Assembly (NCBI GenBank): GCA_036260665.1 | Contig: DATAMF010000099.1 | Span: 1-15,255 of the forward strand | Source of the DNA: DATAMF01 sp036260665 | GTDB taxonomy: Bacteria > Chloroflexota > Anaerolineae > Aggregatilineales > Aggregatilineaceae | DNA length: 15,255 nucleotides | Reading direction: 5' to 3' | Shown: positions 1 to 5,888 of the stretch, piece by piece | Position numbering within the stretch: position 1 is the stretch's first letter | Layout: every line of letters begins with the position of its first letter | The notes under the pieces: model-generated | What the model was told of the DNA's origin: nothing | Databases searched by the model: none | The model's input: only the letters and a program-made list of their open reading frames with translations | Program-made: the position numbers and the translations under genes

Positions 1-172
1 TGTTGAATGACACCTTCCTGAGCGGGTTTTGAGCCGCTGCGTCAGAGTCCTTCTCCGAACAACCTGCTGCCAGGATTGCCAGACATACGATAAGGAGAAG
101 TGCTCGTGCGGGCCGGGTGGCCGCGATCATGCTTGAAATGATTTTGCGGTAGCTCAATAACTTTTTTTTCAT
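1..172 (-). CDS. Lipoprotein N-terminus, partial (probable transporter solute-binding protein)
   Basis: Only the first 57 codons lie in the window; the gene runs off the left edge. The reading frame opens with ATG at 172-170, preceded by a GGAG ribosome-binding site (181-184 on the plus strand) eight bases away. The product starts with a basic segment (MKKKLLSYRK), then a hydrophobic stretch and a lipobox (LAAGC), so it is exported and lipid-anchored at the new N-terminal Cys. After the Cys comes a charged spacer, then KVSFN. That beginning would fit the first strand of a periplasmic-binding-protein fold of the NMT1/THI5 kind, and the neighbour on the same strand is also a solute-binding lipoprotein. 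This functional guess is inference; the lipoprotein call is directly visible. Confidence 0.72.
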   Translation of the reverse strand, partial: MKKKLLSYRKIISSMIAATRPARALLLIVCLAILAAGCSEKDSDAAAQNPLRKVSFN

Positions 173-197
173 TTTTTCAGCTCCGTTCGTCAATGCC

Positions 198-301
198 CTG
201 ATTTGCCATCAGCTTAACACGGAATCAAAAACCGGGCCGCATGTGCCCTACCCAGGCTTAACCGAGGCGCAGCCGCACCTTGAGGACTCGTCCGGCGGCG
301 C
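198..301 (-). other. Leader region with two possible RNA hairpins upstream of the partial lipoprotein gene
   Basis: On the minus strand the stretch before the lipoprotein start can form an imperfect GC-rich stem from 267-275 with 293-301 (nine positions, one mismatch) and a small perfect stem-loop at 198-212 (CTGAT, loop GGCAA, ATCAG) just before the ribosome-binding site. No known riboswitch consensus was recognised. It may be nothing more than chance pairing in GC-rich DNA. Confidence 0.25.
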
Positions 302-372
302 TCCACGGGGGATGGGCTGCGAATTTTCTTTGATTCAGAGGTGATGACGATGGGGTAGTTTTTCACACAAAC

Positions 373-404
373 CTACTCCCGAAATAAGCGAATTTCGGGA
401 GTAG
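373..404 (-). terminator. Hairpin downstream of the substrate-binding protein gene
   Basis: A perfect 13-base inverted repeat (CTACTCCCGAAAT at 373-385, ATTTCGGGAGTAG at 392-404) with a six-base loop lies 27 bases after the stop codon of the minus-strand gene at 431-1438. The tract after it on the minus strand (GGTTTGTGTG) is only moderately T-rich, so it may be a weak terminator or an mRNA-stabilising hairpin that lets some transcription pass into the downstream lipoprotein gene. Confidence 0.55.
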
Positions 405-430
405 TAGGATCAAATCACAGGTGTGTATTT

Positions 431-1438
431 TTACTCGCGGATGATGTCTTTGGCCGCGTTGAGGGGGATGTCAGGAATGGTGATCCCAATGGCCTCAGCG
501 GTTACCAGATTGAGGGAAAGATAAGAATCGGCGGTTTCAACGGGCAGATCACCCGGAGGCGTCCCCTTCAATATCTGTTGGGACTGGCGCGCTGCCTGAC
601 GGCTGATTTCAAACTGATCGCCACCATAGCCCATCAAGGCTCCCACTTCCGCAAAAGTCTTGCTCGAGGACGCCAGTGGGAGTTTCTTTTCAATAGCAAA
701 GGCAACCAGATCGGTTATCTGGGCACCCACCAGGCTGTCGGCGATGATCAGAATAGCGTCGATGTCGTCGGGCATGGTGTCCATGGCGGCGAGCACTTCT
801 TCTCGGGTGCGGGTTTCGACGGTGACAAGTTCAACGCCGAGCAACTTGGCGTCTTCGGTTACAACTTTGATGGTGTTGCTGGGGCCGCGATCATCCGGGT
901 TGTAGGGGGCATAAACCCGCTTAATTGTGGGCACGATTTTGGTCAGCCATTCCAACTCTTTGGAAGCACTTTGCCCGCTCATGATGCCGGTGATGTTGCC
1001 GCCCGGATGCTGGAGATCGGACACGATGCCAGCGCCGACCGGATCGGCGGAGGGGAAAAACAGGACCGGGATGTTGGTGCCAGCGGTGACTTCTTTGGCC
1101 GCTACTGCCGCTGTGGTACTGATGGCTAACACCAAATCCACTTTGGCATCCACCATTTTTTGAACTTCGGCATTGAGCAGCTCAACTTCGCCGACGGCAC
1201 CGTTATAGATGTAGGTGATGTCTTTCCCCTCCACATAGCCCAATTCACCCATCGCGGTTTTGTAGCCGGTTACGAGATTGTCCAAGGAAGACGCCAGGCT
1301 GACAATACCGATGGTAATTTTTTTGGTGTCTTTGTCTTCTTTTTTATCATCACCCTTACCGCAGCCGCTCAACGCTCCTGCTGCGAAAACTAAGGCTACC
1401 ATCACTCGCAAGACCACGGTCAATTTGACAAACTTCAT
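431..1438 (-). CDS. ABC transporter substrate-binding lipoprotein (ABC_sub_bind / PF04392 type)
   Basis: The 335-residue product is exported and anchored: a hydrophobic N-terminal segment ends in a lipobox (LSGC, Cys26), followed by a Lys/Asp-rich spacer. The rest reads as a type 1 periplasmic-binding fold of the ABC_sub_bind family: the opening strand ITIGIVSL near residue 41, a GYVEGKDI segment near 68-75, PVLFFPSADPVGAGIV in the middle, and the family's GGNITGI turn. Family members bind small ligands such as amino acids or aromatic compounds for an ABC importer; the ligand cannot be told here. Start chosen at 1438 because of the strong GGGGGAG ribosome-binding site (1444-1450). No permease or ATPase gene is visible; the next gene downstream on this strand is another lipoprotein, so remaining transporter genes may lie beyond the left edge. 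Confidence 0.88.
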   Translation of the reverse strand: MKFVKLTVVLRVMVALVFAAGALSGCGKGDDKKEDKDTKKITIGIVSLASSLDNLVTGYKTAMGELGYVEGKDITYIYNGAVGEVELLNAEVQKMVDAKVDLVLAISTTAAVAAKEVTAGTNIPVLFFPSADPVGAGIVSDLQHPGGNITGIMSGQSASKELEWLTKIVPTIKRVYAPYNPDDRGPSNTIKVVTEDAKLLGVELVTVETRTREEVLAAMDTMPDDIDAILIIADSLVGAQITDLVAFAIEKKLPLASSSKTFAEVGALMGYGGDQFEISRQAARQSQQILKGTPPGDLPVETADSYLSLNLVTAEAIGITIPDIPLNAAKDIIRE

Positions 1439-1491
1439 TACAACTCCCCCTTATCGTATTCGATCGATGAGTAAGTGCTCGTTAAAGCGCT

Positions 1492-1516
1492 TGAATTGAT
1501 CATAACATGAATTGAT
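1492..1516. repeat. Direct repeat TGAATTGAT x2, possible operator
   Basis: Two exact copies of TGAATTGAT (1492-1500 and 1508-1516) are spaced 16 bases start to start. They bracket a TATGAT sequence on the minus strand (1504-1499) that could be the -10 element of the substrate-binding protein gene. The arrangement would suit a regulator binding to the promoter, but no -35 element stands out. Confidence 0.3.
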
Positions 1517-1713
1517 TAAAAATAAATATAGAATTTGTGTAGAATTAAAACATTAAATGCGTGGTCTGTCAAGCCTGAGAGCGCATGGCAGGCGAACAAC
1601 ATACGGTACTCCTGCATTATACATCTGTTGGAAATCGGGTGCTGTGATAAAGCCGCTGGGACTGCATTTATAGAATATAGAAATCCGGCATTAGTTCGCA
1701 CAAGGAGAATACA

Positions 1714-2142
1714 ATGCCATTCGAAGTGCAGGCCCTACCGATCAATGGAACGATCACCGCCACCGTCCTCGATCCCAATGGTCAGGTGCCGGAGCGGACG
1801 ATTATCCAGATTCCCGATGATTGGGCGATCAATGTCCGATGGAGTGTGGCCGGGAATATGGTCGCGCTCTTTTCTCCCACCGCGCAGTGGCATGTCAAAG
1901 TGTCGCTGGAATCGCTTGGTCCGGGTATGGATCTGAAGGTCGTCGATGTCACCGAAGCGATGGGCGCGCCCGCGTTTGCCCACAACTATGACCGGACGAT
2001 GAATATTCCGGGCAATTATCCTGGTCTGGCGGCGGGTGCGTACAAGCTCGTCACGGTGTTGACCCTGGAAAACGCCGGAACACCGGCCCCTATCGCGGGG
2101 TATGTTGAAGGCCCCGTGCTGCAATTCTACCAGTTTCCGTAA
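1714..2142 (+). CDS. Orphan 142-residue protein, predicted mostly beta
   Basis: I do not recognise this protein. The start is supported by a near-perfect AAGGAG ribosome-binding site (1702-1707) seven bases before the ATG. There is no signal peptide or membrane segment, so it should be cytoplasmic. The sequence alternates short hydrophobic strands with Pro/Gly turns (for example INGTITATVLDPNGQVP near the N-terminus and the closing GAYKLVTVLTLENAG), which suggests a small beta-sandwich of about 140 residues. Two Trp residues sit in the strands near 35 and 43, and another near 59. It is monocistronic and convergent with the small minus-strand gene that follows. Reality as a gene is well supported; function is unknown. 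Confidence 0.72.
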   Translation: MPFEVQALPINGTITATVLDPNGQVPERTIIQIPDDWAINVRWSVAGNMVALFSPTAQWHVKVSLESLGPGMDLKVVDVTEAMGAPAFAHNYDRTMNIPGNYPGLAAGAYKLVTVLTLENAGTPAPIAGYVEGPVLQFYQFP

Positions 2143-2162
2143 CGGGGTGGATGCTGGTCCTG

Positions 2163-2180
2163 GCGGTGGGCGCTCACCGC
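2163..2180. terminator. Possible bidirectional hairpin between convergent genes
   Basis: GCGGTG (2163-2168) and CACCGC (2175-2180) form a six-base perfect stem with a six-base loop between the convergent ends at 2142 and 2192. Neither side has a clear T-tract, so this is a weak call. Confidence 0.3.
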
Positions 2181-2191
2181 TGGGGCCGGCA

Positions 2192-2470
2192 TTATTCGCC
2201 GGGTTGAACGTCGTTGAACACCAAGAGGCTGTTGGACGGCTCGGTATCAAACATCTGGAGTTCCGTGCCATCAATGTAAATGTGCAGCGTGCGCGAGATG
2301 CCATCTGCACCCGTGTACGAAATGCTGTGCTCACCCTGGTAAAGCTGGGCGTCCTGCAAAGTGCGCAGCAAACTGTGCAACGATCCAAGTTTGGAAATCA
2401 AGGTGCTGTAATCCATTCGTATAACATGCTCCATTTTTTCAAGCCAATGAGACATGAGAGTATGTCTCAT
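2192..2470 (-). CDS. Small orphan protein, 74 to 92 residues
   Basis: I do not recognise this product. The frame allows starts at 2470, 2455, 2434 and 2416. None has an ideal ribosome-binding site; the start at 2416 (MDYSTLISKLG, 74 residues) has a GGAG twelve bases upstream and lies fully downstream of the predicted promoter, so it may be the true one. The protein has an amphipathic N-terminal helix with regular Leu spacing, then strands (HSISYTGADG, RTLHIYIDGTELQMF), an alpha-then-beta outline with no signal peptide. The opposite-strand frame gives a low-complexity Arg/Cys-rich product, which favours this strand. It lies in the same direction as, and 103 bases downstream of, the STAS-like gene. 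Confidence 0.55.
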   Translation of the reverse strand: MRHTLMSHWLEKMEHVIRMDYSTLISKLGSLHSLLRTLQDAQLYQGEHSISYTGADGISRTLHIYIDGTELQMFDTEPSNSLLVFNDVQPGE

Positions 2471-2473
2471 GTC
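2451..2473. promoter_or_regulatory. Palindromic site at the promoter of the small orphan gene
   Basis: GACATGAGA (2451-2459) and TCTCATGTC (2465-2473) are perfect inverted repeats around a five-base centre. On the minus strand the palindrome begins just past the -10 element and covers the expected transcription start and the first possible start codon. This position fits a repressor operator; it could also form an RNA hairpin at the 5' end of the message. Confidence 0.42.
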
Positions 2474-2477
2474 CCAT

Positions 2478-2507
2478 TTTATAACAAAGTTGGTCGTTTT
2501 ATGTCAT
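2478..2507 (-). promoter_or_regulatory. Candidate sigma-70-type promoter of the small orphan gene
   Basis: On the minus strand ATGACA (2507-2502) and TATAAA (2483-2478) are separated by 18 bases, each matching five of six consensus positions. Transcription would start near 2471, at or upstream of the palindrome, which argues for one of the internal start codons. Confidence 0.4.
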
Positions 2508-2573
2508 CTGCGGACCGATCACAACATCCGCCGTAACGCGCTCTTTTTGCCAGCGGACGCACTGCGCCCGGCA

Positions 2574-2957
2574 TTAGCCGTTGCGGGCATAGTCCAGAGC
2601 TTCTTCCAGGGTTTCGAATACACTGACAGGAATATTGCCGTAGATTTGTGAACCGAAATTCTGGGCGGCTGAACCAATGGCTTCATTGCGGGTCACGATC
2701 AAAACTTCTTTGATGTTACGATGGCGAAAAGGGGAGTCGCTGCCCCAGGAGGCGGCGGCTGCTAATTTGGTCAGCCCATCGAGGTCGAGATCGACGACGG
2801 ACAGCATATTGGAAATATAATAAACACGCTCGGATTGCTTGTTGAGGATGTCGGATAACTCAGCCCCCAGCGCACTGACGATCTCCACATCTCCATCAAA
2901 ACTTGCCGTGTAAAGGATAATGGGTTCATCTTTAAGTTTCTCGAAGAATTTTGACAT
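2574..2957 (-). CDS. SpoIIAA/STAS-like small protein
   Basis: The 127-residue soluble protein starts with ATG preceded by AAGGAT at good spacing. It reads as alternating strands and helices: EPIILYTASFDGD, then a long helix, the strand VYYISNMLSVVDLDLDG, a central helix, the strand IKEVLIVTRN, a helix, and the closing PVSVFETLEEALDYARNG. The last segment, a strand followed by a helix that reads as 'vfet-leEAldya', is the usual ending of SpoIIAA-like (PF11964-type) STAS-fold proteins, and the length fits. Such proteins are cytoplasmic and of mostly unknown role, probably sensing or partner binding. There is no Ser phosphorylation motif of the classical anti-anti-sigma kind that I can point to. 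It has its own strong promoter. Confidence 0.62.
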   Translation of the reverse strand: MSKFFEKLKDEPIILYTASFDGDVEIVSALGAELSDILNKQSERVYYISNMLSVVDLDLDGLTKLAAAASWGSDSPFRHRNIKEVLIVTRNEAIGSAAQNFGSQIYGNIPVSVFETLEEALDYARNG

Positions 2958-2994
2958 TGTTTATCCTTATTTTCTACCCGGATGTATAAATCAG

Positions 2995-3023
2995 ATTATA
3001 TTGACAGAAGGCTCAAGAGTCAA
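2995..3023 (-). promoter_or_regulatory. Strong sigma-70-type promoter of the STAS-like gene
   Basis: On the minus strand TTGACT (3023-3018) and a perfect TATAAT (3000-2995) are separated by exactly 17 bases. The implied start near 2988 leaves a leader of about 30 bases before the ATG at 2957. Confidence 0.62.
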
Positions 3024-3199
3024 TTCTATATATTAACTTCGTTAACTCTTTAGTTGGTGCTTCATCTGGTTCGAGTTCAACGATACCTTTGCTGAAGCTG
3101 TACCGCAGAAAAGACACCCGCCTGGATCAAGGCGCTGGGCGAACCTGCCATGCCAAAATAGTACTTCGGTGCGTTGACGAATTTCATGAACGCTTGATA

Positions 3200-3337
3200 C
3201 TATAGAAATATCGCTGACGCTTCTTTCCGAGTAGCTACGGGAAGAAGCGTCATGCGGTCTCCTACTAAAATGGTCCCGCTTCGCCCGGCCTTGACAGAGG
3301 TCAGGCGACTTCGACAAGTGGGGTCATTTTGTGTACA
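3200..3337 (-). mobile_element. Possible decayed end of an insertion sequence
   Basis: Read on the minus strand, the segment starts TGTACACAAAATGACCCC (3337-3320), has a second, related AAAATGG-type box in inverted orientation 40 to 60 bases inward, and then opens a frame at 3253 giving MTLLPVATRKEASAIFL before a stop at 3200. TGTACA-type ends with repeated inner boxes and a transposase starting about 80 bases inside are the pattern of several IS groups (for example IS21-like and ISNCY integrase-type), and the short peptide resembles the N-terminus of some DDE integrase-type transposases. This rests on memory of such elements; no intact transposase or second end is present. Confidence 0.28.
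3215..3252. repeat. Long hairpin with 15-bp stem
   Basis: TGACGCTTCTTTCCG (3215-3229) pairs with CGGGAAGAAGCGTCA (3238-3252), with a single G-U pair, around an eight-base loop. The centre also contains the perfect palindrome GTAGCTAC (3231-3238). No T-tract follows on either side, so it is not a typical terminator; it may be a mobile-element relic or a dispersed repeat. Confidence 0.6.
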
Positions 3338-3413
3338 TCCCCTTTGGTCTTCAGGCTCAACTAGGGATAAAATGAATACACATTTATGCTCCTCTTGAGA
3401 AGGGCTTTATCCC

Positions 3414-5003
3414 ATGTACTTTAGCGACTTGTTGGCCGACTTATCGGGAGTTGTTGCGTTTCCAACCGAGGACACGCTGATCACAGCCCCTGTGAGCGAA
3501 AATGCGCAAACCGTCCAGCCCGGCGGGGTGTTTTTGGCACGCAAAGGGGCCAACATCGACGGGCATGATTTGATTCCCCAGGTGATCGAACAGGGCGCGG
3601 CAGCCGTGGTGGGGGAATATCCGCCAGGGCTGGTGGATTGTACGGTCCCCTATGCTCAAGTTGAGGATGGTATGGCGGTGCTGGGGGCGCTGGCAGCAGC
3701 CTATTATGGATTCCCGTCGCGCAAACTGACGGTGATCGGTGTGACCGGGACGGATGGCAAAACCACAACCTGCTCGATTATTCACAGCATTCTGATCGCG
3801 GCGGGCATTCCAACCGGGTTGATTTCCACGGTGCATGCCGTGATCGGGGATGCGGAAATGGAAACGGGGCTGCATGTCACGACGCCGCCCGCGCACGATG
3901 TGCAGATGTACCTGGCGAAAATGGTCGAGTCCGGCATCACACATGTGGTGCTTGAAACGACCTCACATGGGCTGGCGCAGGGGCGGGTGAACGGGGTCGA
4001 ATATGATATTGCCGTGCTGACGAATGTCACGCACGAACATCTTGATTTTCATGGCACATGGGAAAACTATCGCCATGCCAAAGCGAAAATGTTCCAGATG
4101 GCGGCGGAGTCGTTCCGCAAGCCGGGGATTCCCAAAGCGGCGGTGATCAACGCGGACGATCCCAGCGCGGAGTTGTTCCGGCAGATGTCGCAGGGCGTGG
4201 ACCGGGTGGTGATGTACGGCCTGAATCCGGTGTATCCGGTGGATGTGCGAGCCAGCGAGATCGAGTATTCGCCCGATGCCACGCGCTTGATGGTGAATCT
4301 GCCGGGGAATGTCGCGCAGTTGGTCGAAACCCAACTGGTTGGGCCGTTTAACGTCTCGAATATTCTGGCGGCGGTGGCGGCGCTGGTGCCGCTGTTAGGT
4401 GGGTTCCCCGAAACGCTGCGCCGCGCGATTTTCGATGGCCTGCAAGCCCTGGAGCCGATTCCAGGGCGGATGGAACGGATCGACGAGGGACAGGATTTTC
4501 TGGCAATTGTCGATTTCGCACATACCCCGAATGCGCTGCGGCGGGCGCTCGAAGCGGCACGCAGCATGATCGCGCCGGATCGCCGGATTATCGCGGTATT
4601 TGGCAGCGCGGGATTGCGGGATCGGGAAAAACGGCGGCTGATGGCCGAAGTGGGGGCTGAACTGGCGGATATTTCGGTGCTGACGGCGGAAGACCCGCGC
4701 ACCGAATCGCTGGCGTTTATTCTGAACGAAATGGCGCAGGGCGCGATCAATCGGGGCGCGGTGGAAGGCGAGTCATTTTACCGGGTGATGGATCGCGGGC
4801 GGGCGCTGGCATTGGGCTGTTCATTGGCGCGGCGCGGCGATCTGGTGATCGCATGTGGCAAAGGCCACGAGCAGAGTATGGCATTTGGCGGGGTGGAGTA
4901 TCCGTGGGATGATCGAGAGGCGCTGCGCGCGGCGCTGCACGGCGAACCGCTGCTGACACTGCCGACGGCGGATTTGAAAGCGCGCGATTCGGGGATGTTA
5001 TAG
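3414..5003 (+). CDS. murE: MurE-family Mur ligase (UDP-MurNAc-tripeptide synthetase-like)
   Basis: MurE ligases add the third residue, usually meso-diaminopimelate or Lys, to UDP-MurNAc-L-Ala-D-Glu using ATP in the cytoplasm. The 529 residues show the three Mur domains: N-terminal UDP-binding (about 20-105, with GGVFLARKGANIDGH), central ATPase with the P-loop TGTDGKTT (111-118), TSHGL (183-187), THEHLDFHGT (206-215) and the carbamylated-Lys region AKAKMF (222-227), and C-terminal domain with GRMERI (351-356), GSAGLRDREKR (397-407) and CGKGHE (481-486). The substrate-selecting motif, DNPR in diaminopimelate-adding enzymes, reads EDPR (427-430 region), so the amino acid is uncertain. The glycine-rich motif is also altered from GCGGDRD. 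The start has GAGAAGG at 3397-3403. No other mur genes are near; instead a SIR2-like gene follows after 18 bases. A Mur-like paralogue with another role is possible. Confidence 0.88.
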   Translation: MYFSDLLADLSGVVAFPTEDTLITAPVSENAQTVQPGGVFLARKGANIDGHDLIPQVIEQGAAAVVGEYPPGLVDCTVPYAQVEDGMAVLGALAAAYYGFPSRKLTVIGVTGTDGKTTTCSIIHSILIAAGIPTGLISTVHAVIGDAEMETGLHVTTPPAHDVQMYLAKMVESGITHVVLETTSHGLAQGRVNGVEYDIAVLTNVTHEHLDFHGTWENYRHAKAKMFQMAAESFRKPGIPKAAVINADDPSAELFRQMSQGVDRVVMYGLNPVYPVDVRASEIEYSPDATRLMVNLPGNVAQLVETQLVGPFNVSNILAAVAALVPLLGGFPETLRRAIFDGLQALEPIPGRMERIDEGQDFLAIVDFAHTPNALRRALEAARSMIAPDRRIIAVFGSAGLRDREKRRLMAEVGAELADISVLTAEDPRTESLAFILNEMAQGAINRGAVEGESFYRVMDRGRALALGCSLARRGDLVIACGKGHEQSMAFGGVEYPWDDREALRAALHGEPLLTLPTADLKARDSGML

Positions 5004-5021
5004 AAGGAAAGCAAGTGAAGC

Positions 5022-5888
5022 GTGAGTAAGATGTTGTCCGCGCGGGAATGGGACGCCCTGCTGGGGCAGATCCGCGAGGGAAAGTGTGTTCCGGTGATTG
5101 GGGCAGGGGCGGCGTCGGGCGTGTTTCCGCTCGGCGCGGCGATGGCACAGCAGTTAGCAGACGAATATCGCTATCCATTCGATGATCCTGATCATCTGCC
5201 CAGCGTGACTGAGTTTATGGCGGTCAAGTATGGGCGCGAGTTTCCGAAAGAAACCGTGCTGAAACGATGGTTCAGCGCGATTCCGTATCCCGATTGGAAG
5301 GCAGCGGATGAACCGCACAGCGCATTGGCGGCGCTGCCGCTGCCGCTGTATATCACAACGAACTGGGACGATCTGATGGTGCGGGCGCTGGAACACCACG
5401 GCAAAGACCCCTGCCGCGAAGTGTGTCCCTGGAATCATATCTCGAAAAAACGCCAGCAAGAGCGGCCTTTGTGCGGCGAACTGACGCCCGAAAATCCGGT
5501 GGTCTTCCATCTGCACGGGTGTGACGAACACGCCGAGTCGATGGTGCTGACTGAGACGGATTATGTGGATTTTCTGGCGCGGCTGACGTACCGGTTTGAG
5601 GATTTGCTGCCGCAGTATATCCGCGATGCGCTGGCGAGTTCGGCGCTGCTGATCGTGGGCTACAGCCTGATGGATGTCAATTTTCGGACGATTCTACGGG
5701 CGTTCGCGCACCGTCCCGGCGAGGATGTGACGCATTTTACGATCCAGTACCCGCCGCCGCAGGATGACGAAAAGCGGCAGTATATCGAGGAATATTTTGC
5801 GAAGAGTGTGAACGTGAAAGTGATCTGGACAACGGCGCAGAGTTTCGCGGCGGAGTTGTTCCGGCGGTATAAGCAATCGGAGGGATAA
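5022..5888 (+). CDS. SIR2-like domain protein (SIR2_2 type)
   Basis: The 288-residue cytoplasmic protein is a stand-alone SIR2-like domain. Visible motifs are the nucleotide-binding PVIGAGAA (24-31), the ITTNWDDL block (111-118) with the Asn that matches the catalytic Asn of SIR2 NADases, the HLHG block (163-166) with the candidate catalytic His, and GYSLMDVNFR (213-222). SIR2_2 proteins without a zinc module are often NAD-degrading effectors of anti-phage systems (ThsA, DSR and others) rather than deacetylases; this role is inferred from the family. The start is a GTG at 5022 with AAGGA 13 bases away, a rather long spacing; ATG at 5031 is the alternative. It lies 18 bases after the MurE-like gene and its stop overlaps the start of the next gene, so the three are probably one operon. 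No sensor or pore domain is fused to it. Confidence 0.85.
   Translation: MSKMLSAREWDALLGQIREGKCVPVIGAGAASGVFPLGAAMAQQLADEYRYPFDDPDHLPSVTEFMAVKYGREFPKETVLKRWFSAIPYPDWKAADEPHSALAALPLPLYITTNWDDLMVRALEHHGKDPCREVCPWNHISKKRQQERPLCGELTPENPVVFHLHGCDEHAESMVLTETDYVDFLARLTYRFEDLLPQYIRDALASSALLIVGYSLMDVNFRTILRAFAHRPGEDVTHFTIQYPPPQDDEKRQYIEEYFAKSVNVKVIWTTAQSFAAELFRRYKQSEG

Larger units (their letters stand above)
3024..3413. other. Gene-free stretch with hairpin and possible mobile-element debris
   Basis: No convincing intact gene lies here. A minus-strand open frame across 3042-3317 has no ribosome-binding site and an atypical Arg/Ser-rich product. Within the stretch are the long hairpin at 3215-3252, an imperfect inverted repeat (AAAATGGTCCC at 3267-3277 against AAAATGACCCC read on the minus strand at 3330-3320), and a short minus-strand coding-like run ending at 3020 (contains GIVELEPDEAPTKELTKL). 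The leader of the MurE-like gene occupies the right end; no clear promoter was found for it. Confidence 0.5.

Noticed and set aside
270..305. Resemblance of GCCGGACGAG in the lipoprotein leader to part of a guanidine-III riboswitch
   Set aside because: Only a short stretch agrees; the second conserved block (GGACAAGAC-like) is missing.
578..1129. Plus-strand open frame of 183 codons inside the substrate-binding protein gene
   Set aside because: Antisense to a well-supported lipoprotein gene; product has no recognisable pattern and there is no ribosome-binding site.
1735..2388. Minus-strand open frame of 217 codons across the orphan gene and the small gene
   Set aside because: Arg- and Cys-rich composition typical of a shadow frame; overlaps two better-supported genes.
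2102..2536. Plus-strand open frame of 144 codons
   Set aside because: Antisense to the small minus-strand gene and to its promoter and palindrome; no ribosome-binding site.
3042..3317. Minus-strand open frame of 91 codons
   Set aside because: Crosses the hairpin and the imperfect inverted repeat, has no ribosome-binding site, and its product is Ser/Arg-rich without domain pattern.
5022..5888. SIR2-like protein as a classical sirtuin deacetylase
   Set aside because: No zinc-binding Cys pairs in the expected place and motifs follow the SIR2_2 pattern rather than sirtuins.
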